Part shown: one piece after another, positions 55,017-62,755 of the stretch
How the letters are laid out: every line of letters starts with the position of its first letter
How positions within the stretch are numbered: the first letter of the stretch is position 1
Assembly (NCBI GenBank): GCA_963745865.1
Contig: CAVUYZ010000003.1
Location: 62,001-126,000, forward strand
Direction of reading: 5' to 3'
From: JAHEDH01 sp963745865
Lineage (GTDB): Bacteria; Actinomycetota; Acidimicrobiia; Spongiisociales; ZC4RG35
Length of the DNA stretch: 64,000 nt
The notes under the pieces: model-generated
Told to the model about the DNA's origin: nothing
What the model saw: the letters and a program-made list of their open reading frames with translations, nothing else
Databases searched by the model: none
Made by a program: the position numbers and the translations under genes

Positions 55017-55483
55017 GCGTCCCTTGCGGCCTGGATCGTCGCGATCGCCTCGTCGAGAGGGCGCCAGCCGATCGTTGCGGTCTTGGCTTCCTCGAGATCC
55101 TTGTAGACCGTGAAGAAGTGTTCGAACTCCCGGAGGAGGTGCGGGGGGACGTCGTCGAGGCTCTGGGCCGCCCCGTAGATCGGATCGCGGGGTGGGACCC
55201 CGAGTACTTTGTGGTCGGCCGCCCCTCGATCCTCCATCAGAAACAGGCCGATCGGCCGGATCCGAACGCGACACCCGGGGAACGTCGGCTCCGACACCAG
55301 CGCCATCGCATCGAGCGGATCACCGTCTTCGGCCAGTGTGTCGGGGATGAATCCGTAGTCGGCGGGGTAGCGGGTCGCGGTGAACAGCGTGCGGTCCAGG
55401 AAGATCTCGCCGCTGTGGTGGTCCATCTCGTACTTGTTGCGACTCCCCTTGGGAATCTCGACGACCATCGTTATCGGATCCAT
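55001..55483 (-). CDS. ppa: Inorganic pyrophosphatase, family I
   Basis: Hydrolyses PPi to phosphate, pulling biosynthetic reactions forward. 160 residues. Active-site signature GDPLDAMALV with the flanking YPADYGFIPDTLAEDGD; N-terminal VEIPKGSRNKYEMD and DRTLFTATRY are typical. ATG 55483 (MDPITMVVEIP) is preferred to an in-frame ATG at 55519, since the family begins here. Intact. Its upstream region contains copy 2 of the intergenic repeat, so promoter and repeat may overlap. Confidence 0.97.
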   Translation of the reverse strand: MDPITMVVEIPKGSRNKYEMDHHSGEIFLDRTLFTATRYPADYGFIPDTLAEDGDPLDAMALVSEPTFPGCRVRIRPIGLFLMEDRGAADHKVLGVPPRDPIYGAAQSLDDVPPHLLREFEHFFTVYKDLEEAKTATIGWRPLDEAIATIQAARDAYPGE

Positions 55484-55534
55484 GACCTGCTTCTCCCTCG
55501 TCCCGCCGAAGATACCCACCCGCGCCCCGATCTT

Positions 55535-55661
55535 CGTGCCTGCAACCCTGGGTTGCAGGCACGGTATGTCGTGCTACGGGCCCACGGTTCGGCTGGGGGC
55601 TGTCGGCGTCGGTCATTCCGTGGGCCCCTGGCACGGTATGTCTTCCCTGCAACCCTGGGTT
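55535..55661. repeat. Structured intergenic repeat, copy 2
   Basis: Starts with a 29-bp perfect inverted repeat (55535-55563, arms CGTGCCTGCAACCC, central T). GGCACGGTAT begins at 55558 and recurs at 55630 behind CCGTGGGCCCC; CAACCCTGGGTT follows at 55650, giving the same 72/92-base offsets as copy 1 at 33310. A second pairing, GGGCCCACGG (55580-55589) with CCGTGGGCCC, can close a large stem. It lies between ppa and the small anchored protein gene. Confidence 0.88.
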
Positions 55662-55675
55662 GGTGAAGGGCGCGC

Positions 55676-56073
55676 TCACTGAATGCGGAAGGTCCATTCG
55701 AAGGAACCGGGGTCGGGGGTTCCCGAGAAGGTGTTCCATTCGACCCTGACGGTGTGGGTTCCCGGGAGTCCACTCGGTGAGATAGAGGCCGTCGGGGGAC
55801 GGTTGCCAGCGGTAGACGCCGGTCGCCTCGACGAACTGAACCTCGTCGCGGGGGACCCGGAAACCATCGACGAAGATCTGTGCGTCGTAGCCGACGTCGA
55901 GATCGATCTCGATCAGTGCCTGCTGGAGGGCTGCGTCATTCGGGTTCGGGGTGACGCTCTCCAGCGGAGGCTCGAACACGATGGGGTCGCCTCCGCCCCC
56001 GAAGGCGACGCCCAGCGCGATGAGCGGCGATCGCCAATGCTCCAAGCCCGATGTAGATGAATCGATACGGCAC
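55676..56073 (-). CDS. Small membrane-anchored hypothetical protein (two frameshifts)
   Basis: About 132 residues. One N-terminal transmembrane helix (RFIYIGLGALAIALIALGV), then an extracytoplasmic beta-rich domain: PIVFEPPLESVTPNPNDAALQ, IEIDLDVGYDAQIFVDG, FRVPRDEVQFVEATGVYRW and, after a break near 55775, GTHTVRVEWNTFSGTPDPGS. The first break (near 56020) lies in the membrane helix. The domain reads like a short immunoglobulin- or PEGA-like carbohydrate- or surface-exposed module, but no family was recognised. Start GTG 56073. It is divergent from dapC. Confidence 0.65.
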
Positions 56074-56170
56074 GCATCGGAGTCTATGGACGACCACGAC
56101 CAAGACCATTTCCCAGCTCCGAGGCCCAACCGTGCCGAGGTTGCCGCGGGCCTGGCTACCGTCGTGGGTC

Positions 56171-57317
56171 ATGAAGGTCAATCCCGTTCTCGACGAACTC
56201 GGCGCTCACGGAGTGGCTGCAATCCAGCAGAAGGCCCGAGATCTCCGGGCGGCCGGGGTCGCATTGATCGACTTCTCGATCGGCGATCCGAGAGAACCGA
56301 CTCCGGAGATGATTCCGAACGCGCTTCGAGCCGCGGTTCCGACCGTGAGCCAGTACCCGACGACTCGGGGATTGCCCGAACTGCGACGGGCGATCGCCGA
56401 TTACGCCGGTCGTCGCTTCGGAGTCGACATCGACCCCGATTCCCAGGTGATGCCGACCTCGGGCTCGAAGGAATCGATCTTCTCGACACCGCTGGCGTTC
56501 ATCGATCGGGCTCGCGATGACCTGGTGACCTTTCCGACGCCGGGATATCCCATCTACGAGCGTGGAGCGCGGCTGGCCGGCGCCGACGTCAACCCGGTGC
56601 TCCTGTCCGGCGATTTCGTGTTCCGTCCCGAGATGGTCGGGGACCAAGAGTGGGATCGATCGGTGATGCTGTGGACGTGCTCGCCGCACAACCCGGCAGG
56701 CACGGTGGCGGACCGCTCAACGATCGCCGGGTTCGTCGAACGTGCGGCAGTCGTCGGAGACCTGGCTGTGCGCCGACGAGTGCTACGTCGATCTGTACGA
56801 CGAGGCGGACGAGCCCCCCGGCTCGGTTCTCGAATTCGCCGGGCCGGGTAGCCCCGGCGTGCTGTCGTTCCTCAGCCTGTCCAAACGTTCCGGCATGACC
56901 GGATACCGATCCGGAGCGGTGATCGGCGACCCGGTGGCGATCGAGCGCCTGGCGTCACTCAGGGTCGCGACGGGGACGGCGTCGCCCGAGTTCGTCCAGT
57001 CGGCGGCCATCGAGGCATGGTCGGACGACGAGCATGCATCCGACCGCCGGCGGATCTTCTCGAAGAAGCGAGCGGTCCTGCGCACCGCGTTCGCCGAGGC
57101 CGGCCTCGACATCGTCGGCTCGACTGCCGGCTTGTACGTGTGGTTGGCGGTCGCCGACGACGTCGCTGCAACTGCCCGATTGCTCGATCAGCGAATCGTC
57201 GTGTCCCCGGGGAGGGCGTTCGGCGCCGGGGGAGAGGGCTACATTCGGCTGGCACTGGTCCCCACACTCGACGAGTGCCGAGAAGCTGCAGAGGCGGTAG
57301 TGACATGTCTGACCTGA
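56171..57317 (+). CDS. dapC: Succinyldiaminopimelate aminotransferase DapC (one frameshift)
   Basis: PLP-dependent class I/II aminotransferase, about 381 residues, assigned to the lysine/diaminopimelate pathway because dapD and dapE follow in the same operon. DFSIGDPREPTPEMI, TSGSKESIFSTPLAF, CSPHNPAGTV, CADECYVDLY and the PLP lysine in LSLSKRSGMTGYRSG are visible. One extra c near 56765 separates ERAAVVGD from WLCADECY. ATG 56171. It overlaps dapD by 13 bases. Without the neighbours it could be called only a general aminotransferase. Confidence 0.9.
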
Positions 57318-58105
57318 TCCGAGAGGCCTACGAGGGCACCCGCCCCATCGAGGAGGCCAGAGCCGCGGTCGAGGAGACGATCGCCGCGCTCGACGTCGGC
57401 GACATCCGCGTCGCGGAGAAGATCGACGGCGAGTGGACCGTGAACCACTGGATCAAACAGGCGATCCTCCTCTATTTCCGCCTGCGCGACATGGAGACAT
57501 TCGAGGTCGGGCCGTTCGAGTTCCACGACAAGATCCCGATCAAGCACGATCTGGCCGGTCAGGGCGTGCGGGTCGTGCCACCTGGCACGGTCCGTTACGG
57601 CGCCCACTGTGAGCCGGGTTCCATCGTGATGCCCGCATACGTCAACATCGGAGCCCGGGTCGGTGCCGGTTCGATGGTCGACACCTGGGCGACCGTCGGT
57701 AGCTGTGCGCAGATCGGTCGGGACGTTCATCTCGCCGGCGGCGTCGGCATCGGTGGCGTCCTCGAGCCTCCCGGCGCACGTCCCGTGATCATCGAGGACG
57801 GGGCGTTCATCGGCAGTCGCTGCATCATCACCGAGGGAGCGATCGTCGAGGAGGGAGCGGTGCTCGGAGCCAACACGACGATCACGGGCTCGATCCCGAT
57901 CATCGATGTGACCGGAGACGAGCCGGTCGAGTACCGGGGGCGGGTACCGGCGGGTGCCGTGGTCGTCCAGGGGACCAGGCCGAAGGAGTTCCCGGCCGGG
58001 ACCTATCAACTCCAGTGTGCGTTGATCATCGGCCGCCGCACCGAGCGCACCGACGAGAAGACCCAGCTGAACGACTTCCTGCGTGATCTCGGAGTGCAGG
58101 TGTGA
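57305..58105 (+). CDS. dapD: Tetrahydrodipicolinate N-succinyltransferase
   Basis: Transfers succinyl from succinyl-CoA to tetrahydrodipicolinate. 266 residues, with an N-terminal helical domain (EWTVNHWIKQAILLYFRLRDM) and a left-handed beta helix of hexapeptide repeats (GSIVMPAYVNIGARVGAGSM, IGGVLEPPGARPVIIEDGAFIG). This is the E. coli-type DapD (about 274 residues), rather than the longer form of mycobacteria. ATG 57305 lies inside the end of dapC, and the stop overlaps dapE (GTGA). Intact. Confidence 0.96.
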   Translation: MSDLIREAYEGTRPIEEARAAVEETIAALDVGDIRVAEKIDGEWTVNHWIKQAILLYFRLRDMETFEVGPFEFHDKIPIKHDLAGQGVRVVPPGTVRYGAHCEPGSIVMPAYVNIGARVGAGSMVDTWATVGSCAQIGRDVHLAGGVGIGGVLEPPGARPVIIEDGAFIGSRCIITEGAIVEEGAVLGANTTITGSIPIIDVTGDEPVEYRGRVPAGAVVVQGTRPKEFPAGTYQLQCALIIGRRTERTDEKTQLNDFLRDLGVQV

Positions 58106-59163
58106 CCCTCGTAGACACCACGACATGGCTGGTCGACATCCCGTCGGTGACCGGCGACGAGGAGCGAATCGCCACAGCGGTCATCGACAGGCTGTCGACG
58201 ACGTTCTCCGATGAGGACATCATCAGGATCGGGAACTCGGTCGTGATCGGTCGGAGGACAGGACGCCCGCTGGTGCTGCTCGTCGGTCATCTCGACACCG
58301 TGCCGAGCCAGGGAGCGGGACCGGCGCGCGTCGTCGGAGACAGGATGGTCGGTCTCGGCTCGACCGACATGAAGGGTGGCGTTGCGGTGATGATCCACCT
58401 GCTGGAGTCGGCCGACGTCGCATCCGGGCCATTCGATGTGATCGGTGTCTTCTACGAGGCGGAGGAGGGTCCCAGCGCAAACAACGGTCTGGAACCGATC
58501 CTGATCGAGCTGGCATGGCTGGTCGAGGCGGAATTGGCGGTGGTCCTCGAACCGTCCGATGGCGAGATTCAGCTCGGCTGCAACGGCGTCGTGAATGCAA
58601 CGGTCGAGTTCCACGGGAAGTCCTCCCACTCGGCCAGGCCGTGGTGGGGGGAGAACGCAGTGTCGAAAGCGGGAGAGTGGCTGGCTGCGTTGCATCGGCT
58701 CGAGCCTGAGCCGTTCCGAATCGACGGGCTCGAGTTCAAAGAGGTGGTTTCCGTCACGATGGCAACCGGCGGGATCGCCAGGAACGTCATCCCCGATCGA
58801 TTCACCCTCAACCTCAACTACAGGTTCAACCCTGGCCGCACGGTGGATCAGGCGGTCGAGCACCTCCGCACCGTGTGTGCGCCTGCCGACGCAGTCAGCT
58901 TCGACGATACGGCACCGGCCGGCCCGGTCGATCGGGAGCATCCCCTCATCCGATCCCTTCATGCGGCCTCTGCCGCGCCATTCAGCGCCAAACAGGGGTG
59001 GACCGACGTGGCGCGCCTCGGAACCCATGGGATCATGGCGGTGAACTTCGGGCCGGGCGAGACGTCGCAGGCCCATCAAGCGGGTGAGAGTCTCCGCCTC
59101 GCCGATCTCGACGACAGCTATCGGGCGCTCGAAGTGTTGCTCACGGGTCGAGATCGATCGTGA
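58102..59163 (+). CDS. dapE: Succinyl-diaminopimelate desuccinylase
   Basis: Zn-dependent M20 hydrolase that releases succinate from N-succinyl-LL-diaminopimelate. 353 residues. Metal and catalytic residues: VGHLDTVPSQG, GSTDMKGGVAVMIHLL, FYEAEEGPSANNG (Glu pair) and VLEPSDGEIQLGCNG, with the dimerisation-domain segment GKSSHSARPWWGENAV. Glu-Glu and the His of the last part (FGPGETSQAHQAGE) are present. GTG 58102 overlaps dapD. It completes the succinylase branch, confirming that the operon makes meso-DAP and lysine. Confidence 0.94.
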   Translation: MTLVDTTTWLVDIPSVTGDEERIATAVIDRLSTTFSDEDIIRIGNSVVIGRRTGRPLVLLVGHLDTVPSQGAGPARVVGDRMVGLGSTDMKGGVAVMIHLLESADVASGPFDVIGVFYEAEEGPSANNGLEPILIELAWLVEAELAVVLEPSDGEIQLGCNGVVNATVEFHGKSSHSARPWWGENAVSKAGEWLAALHRLEPEPFRIDGLEFKEVVSVTMATGGIARNVIPDRFTLNLNYRFNPGRTVDQAVEHLRTVCAPADAVSFDDTAPAGPVDREHPLIRSLHAASAAPFSAKQGWTDVARLGTHGIMAVNFGPGETSQAHQAGESLRLADLDDSYRALEVLLTGRDRS

Positions 59164-60592
59164 TCGAGTAACGGCCGGTCCCCTCCACCCGCCAGTTCGG
59201 CCAGACGATGACACCGCGGTCGCCTGACGGTCGAACGAACAGATCTGTAGGAAGCATCGTCGTGATCAGGACCTGACGGGTCACGCCCCGCAATCGGAAG
59301 CGATGACCCGTGACTGCCGTCGGCTCCGAGACCGTCTCCCAGGCCCCGCCGTCGACCCGAATCTCAGTCGTGCCGAGGTTGAGCGGGATCTCGGGCCCGA
59401 ACCTGGAGCGAGGCGGTCGTTCGAACTGGTAGTCGAGTTCGAAGACGTGATCCGAGACGCTGAACGTGACAGACATTCCCGGCTGTTCCAGTGCATCCAT
59501 CGATACCGAGACCCGATCGCGACGCTCGTCGATTCCCGAGATCGACATGGTGTTGGTCTCCGAATTCCCGTCCCGATCGGTCGTGTGGACCAGCATCCCG
59601 GGCGGTTCCCCCGGGAGCCATCCCACCGGGTGGCTGGTCGACTTGTCATCGAGCACGATCAACGACGCGCCGTCGTGGGGGTCGATGACGAGCGAGAGCC
59701 TCGGCTGCTCGATCTGGATCTCCTCGGAGCCGTCTGCGTCCCAATCGAGACGTGACACCCTCGCCCAGTCGTCGTTGCGTCGGCGCGAGGCATCGATTCT
59801 GCCTCGCGCCGCGATCAGCGCGGTGTGCGCCTCGTGGTGCTGGGCGGGGGTTGCATCCGCTCGGATGGAGGCGACTGCTGCAGCTTCGAGGATCAGCCTG
59901 GTCACTTCCGCGGACGGTCGCGAAGGCAGTCGGGTCGCGATCCTTATCAGCTTGCGCTCCAGCAGCGGGTCGGGCGAGGACGTGAGATCGGATGTGTCGA
60001 ACTCGCCGCTGACCACGTGGTCGCCGAGATACGCCACCGGCGTAGTGAGGTCACACTGCGGGAGCAGAGCGAGCGTGTCGATGCGCTCCTCGAGTTGGTC
60101 GACGGGCACCAGTTGGACGGTGATGGTGTCGGTGGGGGACGGGGGAGGCAGCGTGGGGGCGGCACCGAAACACGGCACGATCTTGTCGAGGTGGGTCAGG
60201 ACGCCGGCCCGGGCTTCGGGCGTAGTTGTGATGAGACAGGTCAGATCGGCCTGGGTGGCGATCCGGGGAAGTCGGACACCGGGGGCTCCCTCGAATGCCA
60301 GGCTCGATCCCTCGAGCCCCAGATCGTCGAAGATCTCGAACTCGTAGGCAAGAGCGGATTGGACGAACTCGTCGGGGAGCAATGTCAGCTCCGGCATCGA
60401 CCATGCCGTCCTGACCCACTCGATTCGCGAGGACCGCAGCGTCGCCACCATCTCCTCGTCCTGAGTGAGGGCGTCGATCAACGCACCGGCGATCGAGACG
60501 GACGCGACGACCTCGGGCCGTCGCCTGATCAAATCGGCGAGCGCCGAGAGGTCCGCGACCGTTGTGCATCGAGAGAACAACGCGACGTGCAT
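59141..60592 (-). CDS. GH57/DUF1926-like protein, possibly a degenerate glycoside hydrolase
   Basis: 483 residues. The C-terminal half resembles the beta-sandwich C-terminal domain of GH57 4-alpha-glucanotransferases and amylases (VSRLDWDADGSEEIQIEQ, LVIDPHDGASLIVLDDKS, GTTEIRVDGGAWETV). The N-terminal 300 residues follow the GH57 plan only loosely (ALADLIRRRPEVVASVSIAGALIDAL; EWVRTAWSMPELTLLPDEFV), and I could not find the catalytic Glu and Asp motifs. It may therefore be an inactive relative or a carbohydrate-binding protein. The assignment is tentative. ATG 60592 is used. It overlaps the dapE end by 23 bases (convergent). Confidence 0.5.
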   Translation of the reverse strand: MHVALFSRCTTVADLSALADLIRRRPEVVASVSIAGALIDALTQDEEMVATLRSSRIEWVRTAWSMPELTLLPDEFVQSALAYEFEIFDDLGLEGSSLAFEGAPGVRLPRIATQADLTCLITTTPEARAGVLTHLDKIVPCFGAAPTLPPPSPTDTITVQLVPVDQLEERIDTLALLPQCDLTTPVAYLGDHVVSGEFDTSDLTSSPDPLLERKLIRIATRLPSRPSAEVTRLILEAAAVASIRADATPAQHHEAHTALIAARGRIDASRRRNDDWARVSRLDWDADGSEEIQIEQPRLSLVIDPHDGASLIVLDDKSTSHPVGWLPGEPPGMLVHTTDRDGNSETNTMSISGIDERRDRVSVSMDALEQPGMSVTFSVSDHVFELDYQFERPPRSRFGPEIPLNLGTTEIRVDGGAWETVSEPTAVTGHRFRLRGVTRQVLITTMLPTDLFVRPSGDRGVIVWPNWRVEGTGRYSITIDLDP

Positions 60593-60602
60593 GTCGTTCA
60601 AC

Positions 60603-60884
60603 CTACCGGGTCGGTCGCGTGTCACGTCGGCGGAGGGCGAACGCCAGCACCGGGAGCACGACCACCGCTGAACGGGGCCTCCAGAACACGACGAGCAACG
60701 AGAGCCCGAGGAACCACCAGCTCCGGCGCCCGACGTCGGTCACGACGGGCCAGGCGATCCACACGGCTCCGAAGATCGCCCCCACGCGCGCGGCGATACC
60801 TGCCGTCGTGCTGTCGCCTGAGTACAGGAGAAACGCCGCCGCCCCAAAGGCGATGATCGCAGCTGCTCCGATTCCGGTCCTCAT
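60603..60884 (-). CDS. Small membrane protein, hypothetical
   Basis: 93 residues with three hydrophobic segments (GAAAIIAFGAAAFLLYS, IAARVGAIFGAVWIAWPVV, WWFLGLSLLVVF plus AVVVLPVLAFAL) and a basic C terminus (RRRDTRPTR). No family was recognised. It lies 10 bases upstream of the GH57-like gene in the same direction, and opposite gatC (110 bases between starts). ATG 60884 gives a compact membrane protein; upstream in-frame ATGs exist but would add charged, Pro-rich sequence overlapping gatC. Confidence 0.6.
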   Translation of the reverse strand: MRTGIGAAAIIAFGAAAFLLYSGDSTTAGIAARVGAIFGAVWIAWPVVTDVGRRSWWFLGLSLLVVFWRPRSAVVVLPVLAFALRRRDTRPTR

Positions 60885-60993
60885 CGGCGCGAGCGTAGGT
60901 CGGAGACTCAGAGCGATCGGTGGTCGGCGACGGCCCGGGCACGGCAGATCGGTCCCGGAAGTGGGCATGGCGCCCCCGCCTACACTCGCGACC

Positions 60994-61284
60994 ATGCCTA
61001 TCGAGATCGACATCGAACACGTTGCGCGCCTGTCGCGACTCGACCTGCCAGCCGATCAGCTCGCGACATTGAAGGAGCAACTCGGGGCGATCCTCGAGCA
61101 TGCCGCCAGAGTCCAGTCGCTGGACACCGAGGGCATCCAGCCGTCGAACCACCCGTTGGGCTTCGTCAACGCCTTCCGCGACGACGAAGTCCGCCCATCG
61201 CTGAAGCGCTCGGACGTGCTGGCGATGGCACCGGAATCACGCGATGGCTATTTCGTGACGCCGCCCGCCCTGACTCAGGACTGA
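60994..61284 (+). CDS. gatC: Aspartyl/glutamyl-tRNA(Asn/Gln) amidotransferase subunit C
   Basis: Small subunit of the tRNA-dependent amidotransferase that converts Glu-tRNA(Gln) and Asp-tRNA(Asn). 96 residues: EIDIEHVARLSRLDLPADQL, then LDTEGIQPSNHPLGFVNAFR, typical of GatC. ATG 60994. gatA starts 3 bases downstream. Confidence 0.95.
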   Translation: MPIEIDIEHVARLSRLDLPADQLATLKEQLGAILEHAARVQSLDTEGIQPSNHPLGFVNAFRDDEVRPSLKRSDVLAMAPESRDGYFVTPPALTQD

Positions 61285-61287
61285 TCG

Positions 61288-62755
61288 ATGTCACTCGCCG
61301 ACCTCACGATCGCCGACGCCGCGGCCGGCCTCCGCTCCGGAGCGCACAGCTCGGTGGATCTCACCGAAGCGGTGTTGGCTCGCGCCTCGATGACCGAGGC
61401 CGAGATCCATGCCTTTCTGACGCTCGATGCCGAGGCAGCCAGGACTGCAGCCGTCGAGGCCGATGCGGCCCTCGCCGACGGAGAAGATCGCGGACCGCTC
61501 CATGGCATCCCGATCGCACTCAAGGACAACATGTGCCAACGCGGGGTGGAGACGACCTGTGCCAGCCAGATCCTCGCCGGCTATCGGCCACCGTACGACG
61601 CAACGGTCGTGACGCGCTTGCGCGACGCCGGCGCCGTGCTGGTCGGAAAGGCGAACCTCGACGAGTTCGCCATGGGTTCGTCCACGGAGAACAGCGCCTA
61701 CGGGCCCACCCGCAACCCCTGGAACATCGGGACGGTGCCGGGCGGGTCGTCGGGTGGGAGTGCCGCAGCTGTTGCGGTCGGCTCTGCGTTCGGCGCTCTC
61801 GGATCCGACACCGGCGGATCCATCCGCCAGCCCGGCAGTCTGTGTGGCGTCGTCGGCATGAAGCCGACCTACGGCACGGTCAGCAGATACGGTCTGATCG
61901 CCTTCGCCTCCTCACTCGACCAGATCGGACCGCTCACCCGGACCGTCGACGACGCGGTAGCGCTCCTCGATGCGATCTCCGGCCACGATCCGCTGGATGG
62001 GACCTCGTGGGCGGGGGAATACCCGGACATCTCGAACACCATCGACTCGGGAGTCGACGGGCTGCGGATCGGCGTCGTCACCGAGTTCGGTGGGGACGGG
62101 TACGAGGCGCCGGTCACGGCCGCGCTCGACCTGACCCTGGGCAGGCTCAGTGACGCAGGCGCCGAGATCGTCGAAGTGTCGCTTCCGACCGTGGACCTGG
62201 CACTCTCCGCCTACTACCTGATCGCCCCGGCCGAGGCATCTGCCAACCTCGCCCGATTCGACGGAATCCGCTACGGCCTTCGTCTCGACGGCGAGACCAC
62301 CGAGGAGATGATGGCGAGAACCCGCGCCGAGGGATTTGGCCCCGAAGTCATTCGACGGATCCTGCTCGGAACGTATGCGTTGTCGGCGGGCTACTACGAC
62401 GCCTTCTACGGCCAGGCGCACAAGGCCCGCACCGTGCTCCGCAACGAGTTCGCCCGCGCCTACGAGCAGGTCGACGTGCTGATGTCGCCGACCAGCCCGA
62501 CAGTGGCGTTCGAGTTCGATGCAAAGTCGGATCCGCTTGTCGATGTATCTGTCGGACGTCTGCACCATCCCTTCGAACCTGAGCGGCGACCCGGCGATCT
62601 CGGTTCCGGTCGGTGTCGACCCGGCAGGGCTCCCGATCGGGGTCCAGGTGATGGCGCCCTCACTGGGGGAGCCGGTGCTGTTCCGGGTTGCCAAGGCGAT
62701 CGAGAGCCAGGCGGGGTTCACCCAGAGGCCGGCAATGGTGGAGGCACTCGCATGA
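61288..62755 (+). CDS. gatA: Aspartyl/glutamyl-tRNA(Asn/Gln) amidotransferase subunit A (one frameshift)
   Basis: Glutaminase subunit producing ammonia for the amidotransferase. About 489 residues. Amidase signature with the Ser-cisSer-Lys triad: IALKDNMC (Lys), VPGGSSGGSAAAVAVG (Ser) and GSDTGGSIRQPGSLCG (nucleophile Ser). Near 62553 the frame changes: FEFDAKSDPL is followed by MYLSDVCTIPSNLSGDPAI and ISVPVGVDPAGLPIGVQVM in another frame. Stop at 62755 overlaps gatB (ATGA). Because of the break, the upstream frame runs on into gatB and gives a false 891-residue gatA-gatB fusion. Confidence 0.96.

Noticed and set aside
59825..60856. Plus-strand frame of 343 residues opposite the GH57-like gene
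   Set aside because: Gln/Arg/Gly-rich antisense shadow without any recognisable domain.
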